Under the pieces are notes generated by a model, which ran no database searches, was not told where the DNA came from, and saw only the letters and a list, made by a program, of their open reading frames with translations. The position numbers and the translations under genes were made by a program. This document shows, piece by piece, positions 40,201 through 49,270 of a DNA stretch of 64,000 nucleotides. The stretch is taken from contig JAZGTH010000067.1 of assembly GCA_036877525.1 (NCBI GenBank), forward strand, positions 5,088,501 through 5,152,500, read 5' to 3'. Every line of letters starts with the position of its first letter. Position 1 is the stretch's first letter. The DNA comes from Chromobotia macracanthus (taxonomy: Eukaryota; Chordata; Actinopteri; Cypriniformes; Botiidae).

Positions 40201-40840
40201 AAAGAACATAAAGTAAATATGTTTATATTATATAAAGCAATACATTTCTGCGGCATGCTTTCATTCAGATAAGCAAATTAGTTAAGCAAACAAATGTAAC
40301 CAGTGCTCTCAGGAAAAACATGACATTAAAACTTGCCACATATCACATCTGTTACTGTGATATGTTGTGCATCCCTTATGTACATTCTCAGTCTCATGTG
40401 CAGTCTAAATATTGACCTCACACAAATGAGCTATAAAACTTTCATCACACTCTAAATTTACTTAAAATGTATCCTTTAAAAATAACAAACGTTTGTGCAC
40501 GTTTGAAAAAAATACATCCTAAATCATTTACATCCTAAACTGAAGTAGAGTTTTAATATAAAGATGTAATATGTAATTTAACACAGGAAACACTTCTTTG
40601 AAGTAAAGAAAAAATACAATAAAAAGTCAGAGAAAAACAGGCTTTACCTTTGTAGCCAAGTTTAACTCTCGGCACACTGTCCTTCGTGCAGTTCACAGGC
40701 AGACAGAGAAAGAGCATCACCACCACGGACCAGCAGACAGAGAAGTTCTCCCTTCCAGCCCAGCACAGCATCCTGCCCTGTGGGAGACACTGGTGTCTGC
40801 TCATCTGTCTCTTATTGTCTGGATCTCCAACGCTCTTCAT
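19822..40840 (-). CDS. sema3d: Semaphorin-3D, full coding span (17 coding exons)
   Basis: This encodes a secreted class 3 semaphorin, a repulsive or attractive guidance cue that in this family signals through neuropilin-plexin receptors on growing axons, neural crest and endothelial cells. The hand-joined exons give 2,337 nt, or 778 residues plus TAG, against about 777 in human SEMA3D. Residues 33-48 form the signal-peptide core. The sema domain spans about 65-540 and includes NKWTTFLKARLVC (312-324) and GPDHRWVEYEGRIPYPRPGT (392-411). The PSI segment starts at Cys548. A KRRARR furin site lies at 581-586. The Ig-like domain has Cys626 and Cys678, Cys747 is a likely interchain cysteine, and the tail is basic. 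NxS/T sites occur at Asn50, Asn153, Asn500 and Asn620. Sema3a, 3c and 3e fit less well than 3D in the sema domain and the tail. A fish-specific paralogue such as sema3h cannot be fully excluded. There are no breaks. Confidence 0.88.
20212..23905 (-). other. sema3d: sema3d intron 17 (about 3.7 kb)
   Basis: This non-coding intron separates the two halves of the Ig-like domain. It includes a pyrimidine-rich tract at 21,080-21,200 and a cluster of repeated GAATCATT-type words at 22,125-22,225, which resembles a degraded fish repeat. Open frames here have no recognisable domain. Confidence 0.65.
23906..24042 (-). CDS. sema3d: sema3d coding exon 16: first half of the Ig-like domain
   Basis: The exon is 137 bp, from gccgacag-like gtcggcag to gtacca. 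It encodes residues 604-649, including NVEEKVLYGVESNSSFLECV and QAQIRWFVLKPGMDHRQE. Cys626 and the IRWF tryptophan are the Ig-fold core, and NSS is a glycosylation sequon. Confidence 0.95.
24205..24269 (-). CDS. sema3d: sema3d coding exon 15: furin site and linker
   Basis: The exon is 65 bp, from cttacag to gtaaga. It encodes residues 582-603, RRARRQDIKHGDPSSNCWDTED when joined to the previous exon. The joined KRRARR (581-586) is a proprotein convertase site; in the family its cleavage tunes activity. The QD.KHGDP motif follows it in class 3 semaphorins. Confidence 0.94.
24270..25483 (-). other. sema3d: sema3d intron 15
   Basis: This is 1.2 kb of non-coding DNA with a CT-rich microsatellite near 24,955-24,980 and an AT-rich tract at 24,440-24,510. 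No coding sequence is supported. Confidence 0.6.
25484..25641 (-). CDS. sema3d: sema3d coding exon 14: PSI domain
   Basis: The exon is 158 bp and encodes residues 530-581, including QQLFVGGSDGLVQVALHRC and CAECCLARDPYCAWDGTQC, ending IPASK. The cysteine pattern C-x6-C-x2-CC...DPYCAWD is the PSI (plexin-semaphorin-integrin) signature. The acceptor region reads gtgtgcagcagcag, so splicing one triplet later would drop one Gln. The donor is AAAAG before gtaaca. Confidence 0.95.
26592..26633 (-). CDS. sema3d: sema3d coding exon 13: end of the sema domain
   Basis: This 42-bp exon encodes NPTPILNMEISSKQ (residues 516-529) between ttctttcag-like sequence and gtaaaa. A 42-bp exon at this point is characteristic of class 3 semaphorin genes. 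The intron upstream of it (107 bp) is the shortest in the gene. Confidence 0.93.
26741..26829 (-). CDS. sema3d: sema3d coding exon 12a: end of the sema domain
   Basis: This is the twelfth coding exon: 89 bp, from tgcacag to gtaaca. It encodes DTGSVLKVVSITRENWSTEE then IILEELQVFK (residues 486-515). It carries an NWS glycosylation sequon and the ILEELQVFK motif that closes the propeller. Confidence 0.95.
27164..27386 (-). CDS. sema3d: sema3d coding exon 11: sema domain
   Basis: The exon is 223 bp, from acacag to gtaaga. It encodes residues 412-485, starting CPSRTYDPHIKTTKDFPDEV and ending RVAAEDGQYAVMFLGT. It pairs CPSRTYD with the DFPDEVISFIR motif and holds the last propeller blades. Confidence 0.95.
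27683..27827 (-). CDS. sema3d: sema3d coding exon 10: sema domain
   Basis: The exon is 145 bp and starts after ggctcag. It encodes residues 363-411, including FKGSAVCVYTMEDIRAVFNG and PYAHKEGPDHRWVEYEGRIP, ending YPRPGT. This is the most conserved part of the protein and agrees with Sema3d over other class 3 members (DHRWVEY). The donor ACT-gtcagt is weaker than consensus but gives the correct phase. Confidence 0.95.
28099..28168 (-). CDS. sema3d: sema3d coding exon 9: sema domain
   Basis: The exon is 70 bp, from ttttgcag to gtaaga. It encodes QDIFLLPSRDDRSPLVYGVF followed by TTT (residues 340-362) and two bases of Ser363. The VYGVFTT motif is conserved in the family. Confidence 0.95.
28259..28286. 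repeat. (GT)14 microsatellite in a sema3d intron
   Basis: Uninterrupted GT units lie in intron 9, about 90 bp from an exon. A second GT tract lies at 28,501-28,518. Confidence 0.95.
28562..28676 (-). CDS. sema3d: sema3d coding exon 8: sema domain
   Basis: The exon is 115 bp, from gtgtgtag to gtgagt. It encodes residues 302-339: NDVGGLRSLTNKWTTFLKAR, then LVCSIPGPDGVDTHFDEL. NDVGG, NKWTTFLKARL and the FDEL end are near-invariant in class 3 semaphorins. A GT microsatellite lies just downstream in the intron. Confidence 0.96.
28677..30432 (-). other. sema3d: sema3d intron 8
   Basis: This is 1.76 kb, AT-rich and non-coding. I see no repeat family or exon that I can support. Confidence 0.65.
30433..30575 (-). 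CDS. sema3d: sema3d coding exon 7: sema domain
   Basis: The exon is 143 bp, from tcccacag to gtaagg. It encodes residues 254-301, including ISAHPIADTYNPDDDKIYFF and SVLSRVARICR. The DDKIYFFFRE motif and the closing cysteine of RVARICR are conserved across the family. Confidence 0.95.
30576..32125 (-). other. sema3d: sema3d intron 7
   Basis: This is 1.55 kb of non-coding DNA. A purine-rich GAGGAG tract occupies about 30,955-31,040. No gene or clear repeat copy is recognised in the rest. Confidence 0.65.
32126..32254 (-). CDS. sema3d: sema3d coding exon 6: sema domain
   Basis: The exon is 129 bp, after ttctcag and before gttagt. It encodes residues 211-253, including QYLYAGTTSDFLGKDSTFTR and YIRTDISEDYWIN. 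The SDFLGKD...F.RSLG and IRTD motifs are typical of class 3 semaphorins. Confidence 0.95.
32255..33313 (-). other. sema3d: sema3d intron 6
   Basis: This is 1.06 kb of non-coding DNA. It contains a possible MITE-like repeat (32,643-32,935) and an upstream block (32,480-32,620) with an ATTTGCAT octamer. Nothing coding is seen. Confidence 0.65.
32643..32935. mobile_element. Possible degraded MITE-like repeat in sema3d intron 6
   Basis: The left side reads GGGATCGTCCAACCAAAAATG and the right side CATTTTCGGTTGAACTATTT. These are degraded inverted copies of the GGGATAGTTCACCCAAAAATG motif that I recall as common in cyprinid genomes. The interior is unique-looking. Confidence 0.45.
33314..33407 (-). 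CDS. sema3d: sema3d coding exon 5: sema domain
   Basis: The exon is 94 bp. After ggttgcag it reads DSWLHLHSNSVESGRMKCPF, then DPRQPFASVLT (residues 180-210), and ends ACAG before gtgag in phase 1. SGRMKCPFDP is a conserved class 3 semaphorin motif. Confidence 0.95.
33408..33999 (-). other. sema3d: sema3d intron 5, GC-AG type
   Basis: The intron is 592 bp. The donor reads AG-gcaagg and the acceptor ggttgcag. Much of the interior (about 33,512-33,960) resembles a dispersed fish repeat that begins with a CATTATTTGCTCAC-type motif. Confidence 0.75.
33512..33960 (+). repeat. Possible dispersed fish repeat inside sema3d intron 5
   Basis: The segment opens CAGTCATTATTTGCTCACAC, then TATGTCATCCCAAACCTGTG. 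This resembles the start of a dispersed repeat common in cyprinid genomes (family not named). The rest is divergent, so the boundaries are approximate. Confidence 0.45.
34000..34119 (-). CDS. sema3d: sema3d coding exon 4: sema domain, GC donor
   Basis: This 120-bp exon encodes TECANFIRVLHNYNRTHVYA and then CGTGAFHPTCAFLEVKGYKE (residues 140-179). CGTGAFHP is a hallmark of the sema domain, and NRT is a glycosylation sequon. The acceptor is gcctcag. The only in-frame junction to the next exon uses AAAGAG followed by gcaagg, a GC donor rather than GT. Confidence 0.93.
34308..34370 (-). CDS. sema3d: sema3d coding exon 3: sema domain
   Basis: This 63-bp exon encodes LSWPAPTDRVDMCILAGKNPV (residues 119-139). 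It lies between catag (acceptor) and gtaagt (donor). WPA followed by a C-x-L-A-G-K motif is conserved in class 3 semaphorins; this cysteine forms a sema-domain disulfide in the family. Confidence 0.94.
34371..35690 (-). other. sema3d: sema3d intron 3
   Basis: This is a 1.3-kb non-coding stretch. It contains a perfect 10-bp inverted repeat at 34,488-34,515, a G8 run near 34,681 and AT-rich sequence. No other feature is recognised. Confidence 0.65.
35691..35851 (-). CDS. sema3d: sema3d coding exon 2: start of the sema domain
   Basis: The exon is 161 bp, begins after ctccag in phase 1 and ends AAAAAG before gtaaac. It reads ELVHSRSVVPFMGSSEG, then FQTVLLDEERGRLLLG and KDHIYLLDPDNINKHPKK (residues 65-118). 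LLDEERGRLLLG with KDHI is the first blade of the semaphorin beta-propeller. The DPDNINKHPKK segment matches fish Sema3d in my recollection. Confidence 0.95.
35852..40647 (-). other. sema3d: sema3d intron 2 (about 4.8 kb)
   Basis: This is non-coding between the signal-peptide exon and the first sema exon. A 20-bp stretch at 39,892-39,911 is flanked by exon-like splice sites but would break the frame. A compact GC-balanced block at 39,110-39,330 might be conserved. Otherwise I recognise nothing. Confidence 0.7.
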
Positions 40841-40871
40841 GACAGGAGAAGAAAGCTTTACTGCTGTGGAT
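40648..40871 (-). CDS. sema3d: sema3d exon 2 (coding exon 1): start codon and signal peptide
   Basis: The acceptor is a pyrimidine-rich stretch ending CATCACAG at 40,872. The first 31 bases are untranslated and lack ATG. The first ATG of the spliced message is therefore at 40,840-40,838, with G at -3. It encodes MKSVGD and runs 64 codons plus one base to AAAG before gtaaag. Met13 and Met24 are in-frame alternatives; Met13 would give an N-terminus close in length to human SEMA3D. Residues 33-48 (FSVCWSVVVMLFLCLP) are the hydrophobic signal core, followed by an NCT glycosylation sequon. PRVKLGYK matches the start of the mature family sequence. Confidence 0.85.
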
Positions 40872-43800
40872 CTGTGATGGAATGAGTGGTATAGAGTCAT
40901 GTAAAGGAGTGGCTGGGCATCTCAGTGGGAGGTGTGTGTATGTTTGTGTGTGTGTGCAAGATCTTGTTAATTCCCGAGCGAATGCTCAGCTGCTTTACTG
41001 TGGTTTCTTTCAGGCATCTCTATCCATTTGAGCAGCCCTGCATCAGCTGCCGTTCTATTCAAATCCTTTCTTTTGTCCACCAACATGCATACTTTCTCTG
41101 TCTCCCTCTCTCTCTTTTTAAATCTGTGTGTCGCTAAACAAAAGGTCAGCTTGATGAGAGCAGCCACTTTCAGCCTTCTTTCAAATGTCATTCTTTTATT
41201 TCTCGCACCCATCTCTCATCTGTTCGGCCTCTTTCTCTCCAGTACAACAGACTGTATTCTAAACGCCTGGGCTGGGGTTGGGGTGATCATGTCTGATTCT
41301 GCTTCATTAGTCAACAGAGTGGCATGAAATTGTGGGAGAGTGAGAAAACTGTAGAAGTCTGTCTTCATTAGGAGATTTCCCTCAGCAGGGAATTGTTAAG
41401 AGGAAAGATTTATACACCTCCCCACACTCCAGAGCACTGGCTCTCAAAACAGACCCATTATTTGGAATGAGCAAATGAATGAATGAACAACTTTATGAAT
41501 GAATGAAAGAGGCAATGGAAGAAAAGGACGACTGTGTAAAGCACTCTGCCCTAAAGAGAAATAAGAGTCTGTTTCTAAATGAGAGCTGGTCAGGATGGTT
41601 GACTAGTCTTCTAACAACTGATTAATTGGTTTATGATGATGTGATGGAATTGGTGCTTTTCATTTAGGGACAATTTGAAATAAGTTCTGATGAAGTTTTG
41701 CATTGTCATAGGTTATCCTTTAAGGAATGCTGTTCTGTTGTTGTAAGGAATGTTTTTCTATGGAATGTTTTTGGCTGCACATTTACACACACCAGACACA
41801 CGTACATATCTTTGTCTTAGAGTTACAGATAAGTCAGATTTGTCTGTTTGTTTTGTCTGTTTATAGCATATCAGATAGCTTTAATTTTGATTGATCATAG
41901 TGCATCAGAAACATATATACTGGGTTTATAAGGGGCTATCTTAGAGAGCAAATGTCATAAGGATATCAGCACAGGGATGCTTGGGTAATGCTTTAGTCTT
42001 ATACAAGTTCATAGTTCAAACAACACATTCTTTTACATATTTTCTTTTTACCTTTTCTTTTCTCTTCTCTGACTCTTCCAACAAGCTTCTTACATCTACC
42101 ACAGACATTCTCAAAAGGTCACCCCAAGTTCATTATTAGGAGCTTGAGTTACATATTTGTGTTATTCTTGTCAGGGGTCAATTACATTGCTATGGCTGTA
42201 GTTGGGTGTAGGGGTTACCCAACATAAATAATGTTAGTTTTAACACAAGCACACGCGGGCACCACGTCAGACACCGTGTTTTGTTTTCATAACATACTAA
42301 TGACAATATACAATGAAAATTTGTCTTAGTTACATCACAAGTAATTCATATCATTCTCACAGTAGTTGCTGGAGTCTGGAAGTCCAATGTTGGTTTGTAA
42401 AGAAGGTAAATAATACCCTGCTACTCTCTGAGGATTTACAGTTACCTTTGACATCATGCTTTAAGAGTATATACATTTTCTGTCTTCTATATTTTATGTA
42501 GTTACATTATTTTACCTCTCAGCTCCCATGGTTGCCTCCTGTACAGTTACTATTTGGTTCCCTGAACATAAAAATTCCAAAGCCAAACAAACATACAGCA
42601 AATAAAAAACAGAATTAATCAAGCATGTATAAAAAAAGACTATAGACTATAAAGAATCTCCAATGTATGCACTTTCATGCTCAGAATAACACAAAAATGG
42701 TGTACAAAAACGTATTCCGGTTATAATTCCACTTCTGTCATTAATGTATAGATGGTCTTCTGTAACCCGGTAATGTAAATACAACCCAACTCAATAACAA
42801 TAAAGAAAACATTTGTGAAATCATATTTCCCTCTTTTGTTGTGAATACAAATGACATTACACTTGCCTCAGGAAACTGCTAAATGACAGACAGCTTACAT
42901 ATGGAATGAAGGGGAAAAGGAACCTTTACTTGAACTCATCGAATGGTGTCCATATGAATTTATCAAACTCAGCCGTCCAATCACACGCCTCGAAAGCACA
43001 CGCATAGACGATGTCATAATGGCTCAATCTCAGATTTCACTTATAATCCTCAACAACTGTTTCCTACAGACTGTAAGTCTGACTTAAGGTAATGGTTCTA
43101 TTTCCACAGCCGCTCATGAGGGTTATCATCATCCACGGATCACTGCGCTCTCATGTTTGCCTGTTATGGTAAAGGCATTTGAAAAAGAGATCAAATGACA
43201 TTGCCAAATGACAGGGAAAAAAGTCAAGTAAAAAAGCGTTCCATTGTGTTATGCAAACATTAACAAATGTGAAACTCAGTCTTAGGTCCTGTTTATTTGA
43301 GTCAAGTCCATGTTTAATGATACGTTTTTAATCCCCCCTCTCATCTTTAAAGAAAGAAAAGTTTCAGTTCTCATACCTGCACTTAGCTTGGAGAAAGCCA
43401 GGTGCATATCTAATAACAGAAAGCAGAAGGAGAGGAAGAGAAATGACAGACTGGTGAAGAAATTCCTCCCAGCCAACATTCTCAAATCTCATTATGTGCC
43501 CACAATACCTGACACTCTGTCTGTATGTGAGTGACAGGTTTAGGGAATTATGGGTAATTCTATACATCCTGAAAGGAACCTCCACTGCCGTAATGGAGAG
43601 CGGACAAAGTGCTGGGATAATGTCTCCTCTTCTATGCGCTGTGTTTGCACTGAGCAGATTGAAAATTGTACTTTTACCCACACACAGGTGAAGAGGGGAG
43701 GTGGTGTAAAGTTTACACAATGTGAAGGAAGGATATGGATGAGGTGTTGGATATTGCATAGTGTTTATATCATGGGTGTTCAGGTGTGTAAGGCTGGTGA

Positions 43801-46405
43801 CAGAATCCCATTGAAGGAGATAAAACTGAAAGTCAATCAGTCATGTTTTAAGTGAAAGTGACATTTTGTCAGATTTGGTATCCCATACCCGTAATGTGAC
43901 CTCTGCATTTAACCCATCACTGGTGAGGAGTGAACACACTGCAAGTCCTGAACACACACACAGCCAGAGCAGTGGGCAGTACTACTGCACCCAGGGAGCA
44001 ATCAGGGTTAGGTGCCTTGCTCAAGAGCACTTCGGTTGCTACCTGCCAGTGCTGGAATCGAACAAGTAACCTTCTAATTTACAAGCCTGATTCACTAACC
44101 AATAGGCCACAACTGCCCCAGTTTTGACACAAAACACACACACTGCCAACAGTAATAGTGAAAAATGGTTACTTGGGTAAAACATATTCATTATTCGTCA
44201 TTAGGGAGACCAATGGGAGTGTAGGTGTGACATACTGTGTGGAGACACTAAAAATCTGTTCACTAAAAATTAAGGTTAGAGCTTTTAAACTCTTGAAGAC
44301 ATCAGGCAATTTTCATCTGGTGGACAATTTGAAAGGTGAAAAAAATTCGAACGGGCCCCAGCCATAAGGACCAGAAAATTACAGACACTTTTTTTTACCT
44401 GGTCAAGTAAGCAGCCTCCTAGTAACCACCCAGAACACCCTAGCAACTGCACCTTGGTAACCATACATAGTGCCCCAGCATTGTGGCAGCGAAAATAAAT
44501 ATGCGGAGATATGTTTCTCTGTTCTTTTCAGGGAGCTTAAACAGATGTTCCTGCACAAGGGCACAGCTTTCTGCGTCCTAAATGAGTCAAAAAATCTGGG
44601 ATGTGAAGAAATGAAGGGCAAGTTGTCTTTCTGGCTCACAGACTGTTGATGCTGTGTAGAGAGACAGCAAGGAGAGAAAGAGAGAAAATGTATAGAATAC
44701 AAACATAGAAAGAGAGAGAGAGAGAGAGAGACAGGAGTCTAACAGCTAAGTGGCACTTCTGTGCTAGAACCTTTTAACACCCAGATGGCACTATGCTCCA
44801 CAGACACACAGACATACAGTAAACACACTTAAGCACGGACTCATACATGCCAGCTAGAATCCATCACTCTGCCGCTTACTGCCCTACCTTGATTCTTCCC
44901 AACATACACAGAGGAAATCCAGTCCTCCACCCTCTCTAGTATCATGTTCTCCAAATATATGTCAGCCCTTCAATTTGCTAACTGAACGAACCAAAATATT
45001 ACAACCTGAATATATAAACGAGTGTCTTGTTCCACATGTGCCTGTGCATGAAAACAGCTATAATTATGTTTTACAGTAAAAACCGGGGATATTTTTCATC
45101 ATAGTGCAAGCATAATTGAGGTGATATCCATGAACTGCTAATATTTACTTTAATCAGCCGGTACTTCAACACTGGACACTTATCAAAAAGTCTGTCTCCC
45201 TCTTTTACATACAGCACATATTCTGCTTTGTGCGCACACTACAGCTGTGGCTTATGACTGAAGTTTTCTCTTGGACTCACCCCATAAAACTGCGGGGTGT
45301 GTGAGCGAGAGTTTCCATAAAGTCTGCGTGCATCACAGAGAGGTATTATCCGGCCAGTTAACACGGGGCAAATGCCGCGGGGAAGAGGGAGAGAGCCCCC
45401 CCTCACCCACTCAAGTACTACGTCCTGGCTTGCTTTACTCCTCTGAGCTTCTGGAGAACCAGAGTCAAGAGTTAATGCCAATCACAGTTTCTGCTGTTGG
45501 CACATAGATGTGAGGAGGACCAGAGACTGACCGGGAATCTCCCATCTTTCATTGCTTTGACAGACACACTTTACTCCCAGTAAACATTCCTCACCCACAA
45601 TCTGGCCAGCCTTCTGAAAACAAACCGTATCTGCCTTCATAACCTTGTTAATCTTTCTTTAATTCATTTAGCGTTATCATTCTGACACGCAGTAGACGGC
45701 AGCTGTATTTTATGAGCAGAAATAACAAGGCTAAAGTTTCAAATAATGTATGTACATACGTATATATATATATATACAGCCTATATATAATACATAAAAC
45801 GCATATATAATGTATACATAATCTATATGTTTACCAAAAGCACAAATGTGTTAGTTTATGTGTGCTTCTATTAAGGCGCCTTATTTTATTATTCATTTGC
45901 TTTATACACTTGTTACAGTCAAATATTTGCTCTGCTCTAGCAGGCAGGCTTGCCAGTAGGATCATATTTAATAAGCCACAGCGGGGTTTTAAATCTTCTG
46001 AAATAAAATGAGTGTTTCTTCACATCTACAAGTAAGTAAAAGAGAAAAAAGAAAGCAACTACCTCCAAGAATATCAGTGCAGAATATGTATTTCTCCTGA
46101 GAGCCAGTAATTTACTGTCCACTGCAATGGATCGTGTTTGTTAACATCTCTAAGGAGTATTAAATCATTTGGGGCAATACAGTATATGAACAGTATGTAT
46201 TGAATAGGGCTATACAAATAAAGCCTAATTATACATAATAATAATGCGATATAATAAATAATATATCGTGTCGATAATAATAATATGTCATTTCAAATGC
46301 CACAGTCCGTCGTAATGTTAAAACACAATTTGATCAAACTTGATGAGCTAAAAATAATAATAGATAAAATAATGCTCAATTAAATTGTGAACTTTTCTGA
46401 CTCAC
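40872..46405 (-). other. sema3d: sema3d intron 1 (about 5.5 kb)
   Basis: This is non-coding between the leader exon and the start-codon exon. It contains a SINE copy (43,850-44,119), a (GA)n run at 44,709-44,731, a degraded interspersed repeat near 44,395-44,480 and an alternating TA/TATG tract near 45,750-45,830. I see no exon with good splice sites and coding sequence. Confidence 0.7.
43850..44119 (-). mobile_element. tRNA-derived SINE, copy 2, in sema3d intron 1
   Basis: This has the same structure as the copy at 3,933-4,204, with few differences over about 270 bp. Its B box keeps TGTTCGATTCC, the canonical GTTCGA core. It inserts in the same orientation as the host gene. The two copies diverge mainly at the tail near 43,860-43,875. 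Confidence 0.78.
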
Positions 46406-46773
46406 CTTGACGGCTGTTTTTTAATAAAAAAGGAGGAGATGTTATTGATGAACAGGTACCCGCGCCGCTGCCTTCTCCCGTTATTTTCTAAACTCTGAGG
46501 CGCAGTTTCACACTTCAAGATCCGCGATTATCCCAAATCGCGCTCAAATGTCTTCACGACGCGTCCCAAACTCGTTTCTGTTTAACTTCAGGAGAGACTC
46601 GTAAACAGATTTAAAGCAGATTTAAGGCAGATTTAAAGGAAGTGAACCGGACTGACGGATCCGCGTCTCCGCTCGTGTCTGCTGGCTCGAGCTCAGAGCG
46701 CCAATTACCGCCGCGGGCAGCGGGGAGGGGAGGGCGGGAAGCGCGCGGGACGAGCGCGCCTCAGCTTCCCTCA
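46406..46773 (-). other. sema3d: sema3d 5' untranslated leader exon
   Basis: On the minus strand the segment ends in CAAG followed by gtgag, a consensus donor at 46,405-46,401. The 5' end is inferred as about 27-30 bases downstream of the TATA-like box at 46,800-46,806. The whole stretch contains no ATG on the minus strand, as expected for a non-coding leader, and is CpG-rich in its upstream part. It joins to the acceptor at 40,872, giving a first intron of about 5.5 kb. The donor is clear; the transcription start is a guess, and extra leader exons in intron 1 are possible. Confidence 0.6.
46607..46639. repeat. 11-bp triplicate in the sema3d leader exon
   Basis: AGATTTAAAGC, AGATTTAAGGC and AGATTTAAAGG follow each other without gaps on the plus strand. 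They lie inside the predicted 5' untranslated exon. Confidence 0.8.
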
Positions 46774-46812
46774 CGGATGCGCGACGTATTTTCATGAAGT
46801 TTTATAACGCGT
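46690..46812 (-). promoter_or_regulatory. sema3d: sema3d candidate core promoter in a CpG island
   Basis: Between about 46,640 and 46,810 the DNA is dense in CG dinucleotides and has a GC-box-like gggaggggagggcggg run (plus strand) around 46,722. On the minus strand a TATAAAA box lies at 46,800-46,806. The surrounding genome is AT-rich, so this island stands out. It sits directly upstream of the leader exon of the only gene in the window. An inverted CCAAT-type sequence is also present near 46,701. Confidence 0.65.
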
Positions 46813-47406
46813 CGCTGAGGTTGAACATTTCAGGTAATTGATTTAAATCGCTTTGAAGCTATATATATATATATATCATGTTTTATTATAAACAAATTGG
46901 TGAAATACGAGGTGCAGTTGTTCATTTAGCGCTTCCTTTTCCACACAAAATAATCACCATGGTAACCGAAGTTTCGCCAAGTACGCAGTACCAAAACACT
47001 GTTATCGCTGCTACTGTAAATTATTATAAACGATCGCGACATACTAGACAGTATTGAAAGCAGAAGTTTTGTAACTTTGTCTAATTTCTTCAGCTCGGTT
47101 TGGGATCCCACACATACCACCTCATCTTACATCACTACCGTAACACAAGAGATGATGGTGGTGACCAGAGTCATTACATTAGTGGTAATGTCTTGACCGA
47201 CAGCCAAAGTTGAACCACGGTCTGAATGAATGTGTCATTTCTTCTCAATTCATCTCTTCAGTGAACATGATTAACTGTTGGTATTGCAAGAGCTACGCCG
47301 CCCTTTATTGAGGCTGACATGTACAGTAAATTCAGAAGCCTGTTACTGTACTGAATGTGGGGCACAATTTGGTCATTGTATGAGACTTTGGCTCACAGAC
47401 CTGCTA

Positions 47407-47408
<2 letters not shown>

Positions 47409-47444
<36 letters not shown>
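47409..47444. repeat. (GA)n microsatellite
   Basis: An AG run with one AA interruption, in the 5' flank of sema3d. A similar run is at 44,709-44,731. Confidence 0.95.
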
Positions 47445-48789
47445 GTGATGTGATTATACTGTTGCACATTCGGCATACCATTTCATACATGGCATTGAAA
47501 CTGGATTGTGATGTCACTCAGTGGCAATACTTCACTTTACTTTCTTCATGACCTTTACTGTTATATACTACACACTTCTGGGCATTTTAATGTGCTTAGA
47601 TTATTAAACAATTTTACTGTGGATTATGAATACAGTATCTTATAGTCTGCTGAACTCTTAAAATTGCATGCAACTATAATATATAAATAACACAGTAAGG
47701 GAAACTTTGAAAAGTGGCCATTGGGCAAAACGGTATGCTTACTAGTTTTTGTAGGGTGCACTCTAGATAAATTGATTTGGGACAGTCTGTGTATAAACCT
47801 TTGTGGTCTTCTACTGGGTGTTGCTTTGAAATGTGACTGGCTGTCCCGCTATGCTGCCAAAAACTTTATGAGTGGAACTTTCCCTGGAAAAAATTGTGTG
47901 CCTTTCTCCGAGTGAATCTACGCGAGTTTAAATGTATAACCAAGCAAGCACAGTAACGCTTCTCAGAATCACCTAAAAATACTTTAATTTCCACATTCAA
48001 CACAACTGTTGTGATGCATACCTCATTTACCTCCAGCAGGCCAATTCAGCTTCTGTCTACCCATGTCTATCCAGTCCAGTCTTCGCTCTAAGCCGGAATA
48101 CTGAAAGAAATCTGTGAGTAATTTCTGTACTAATCTGCTGTAGAGATCTAGTGCGCTGAGGGCTCAAAGCCAACCCACTACACCAGGGGACCTTTTAGTC
48201 CCCATTCCCCACACATAACAACTTATTAGTGCTAAGAGAGAGAACGAGTGATTAGCCAATCATGCTATTAGTGCAGCCTATAAGCCAGGCCTCTGGCTGA
48301 GCACTCCCACAATGCAACAGGCCATGTCATCTAGGCTTATTAATGATTAGGATAAGAATCAATAATGAAATCACACCCAGTCAACTACTTGAGGAATTGT
48401 GGGGTCTTTATCAATCATGAAAGTCCATTGGGAGTTTAGAAATTGGTGACAAAACACACCACACACTGTTACAGAACTAAGCACACATTCTGTTTTCTTT
48501 AGTTAAACAAAGCATCTCTAGTTCTGATACAAATTTAATTATGAAATGATCATACCTCTCTATTATATCACTCTCACACAGTGCTTTAGAAACGCACGAC
48601 CACACATTAGCACACATATATTTTCATTGGATTGAAAAGAAAGAACATAATAATTACAGATTTCTGCATACTTCATGACTGGACCGTTAAAACTACTCCA
48701 TCCATCCTAAAAGCAGAATGTATGCTCTGCACTAATTCTCACCGACAACCATCAGAACAATTTCACATCTTGATTAGAACATTAAAGTT

Positions 48790-49270
48790 CCTTTGTTTAA
48801 TTTTCCCGGTTCAGGTCCCTTACCAGTCGGCTCTTGGCTGCAGCGTCACATTATAAACAATCAATGTTTTGATATAAAGCAGGCAGAAAGATGGCTTGAT
48901 ATTAACGAACTGAACAAACAACGTGTTTGTGTTTTTCGGACCCAAGCAATGGAGCCCAGGTCGTTCTCCAAAAAAAGCCTTGAGTGAATTAGCTGTAAAT
49001 AAACAATGTGGCTGTCTACATACTCTCACTCTGCCATAGGTAAACACTTACCGGGAAAAATCCATTTAGCCACAATTGCATTGAAAACATCTAATCAGCC
49101 GAGCAGAAGTTTTCCCTCGTTTTGTAATGTGTTTATTTACCCCTCACTTTTTCACAATTGGCAAGCGTCTGTGCATAGAATTATTTATTATTCGTCCTTA
49201 AGACCAGCTGGATTTTTTGACAAGGCGAGCTGTTTTGATGTCCTGAGTGGCAAAGATTTCAAATATAGTT
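48790..49270. promoter_or_regulatory. Candidate conserved enhancer block upstream of sema3d
   Basis: The block lies about 2 kb upstream of the promoter. It holds TGTAAATAAACAATG, combining a forkhead-type TAAACA with a SOX-type AACAATG, a second TAAACA within the imperfect palindrome GGTAAACACTTACC, and a further TTATTTAC. It is free of simple repeats. Enhancer function is inferred from motif density only. Confidence 0.3.

Noticed and set aside
43364..43759. 131-codon minus-strand frame in sema3d intron 1
   Set aside because: It overlaps several frames on both strands and has no splice sites joining it to the sema3d message.
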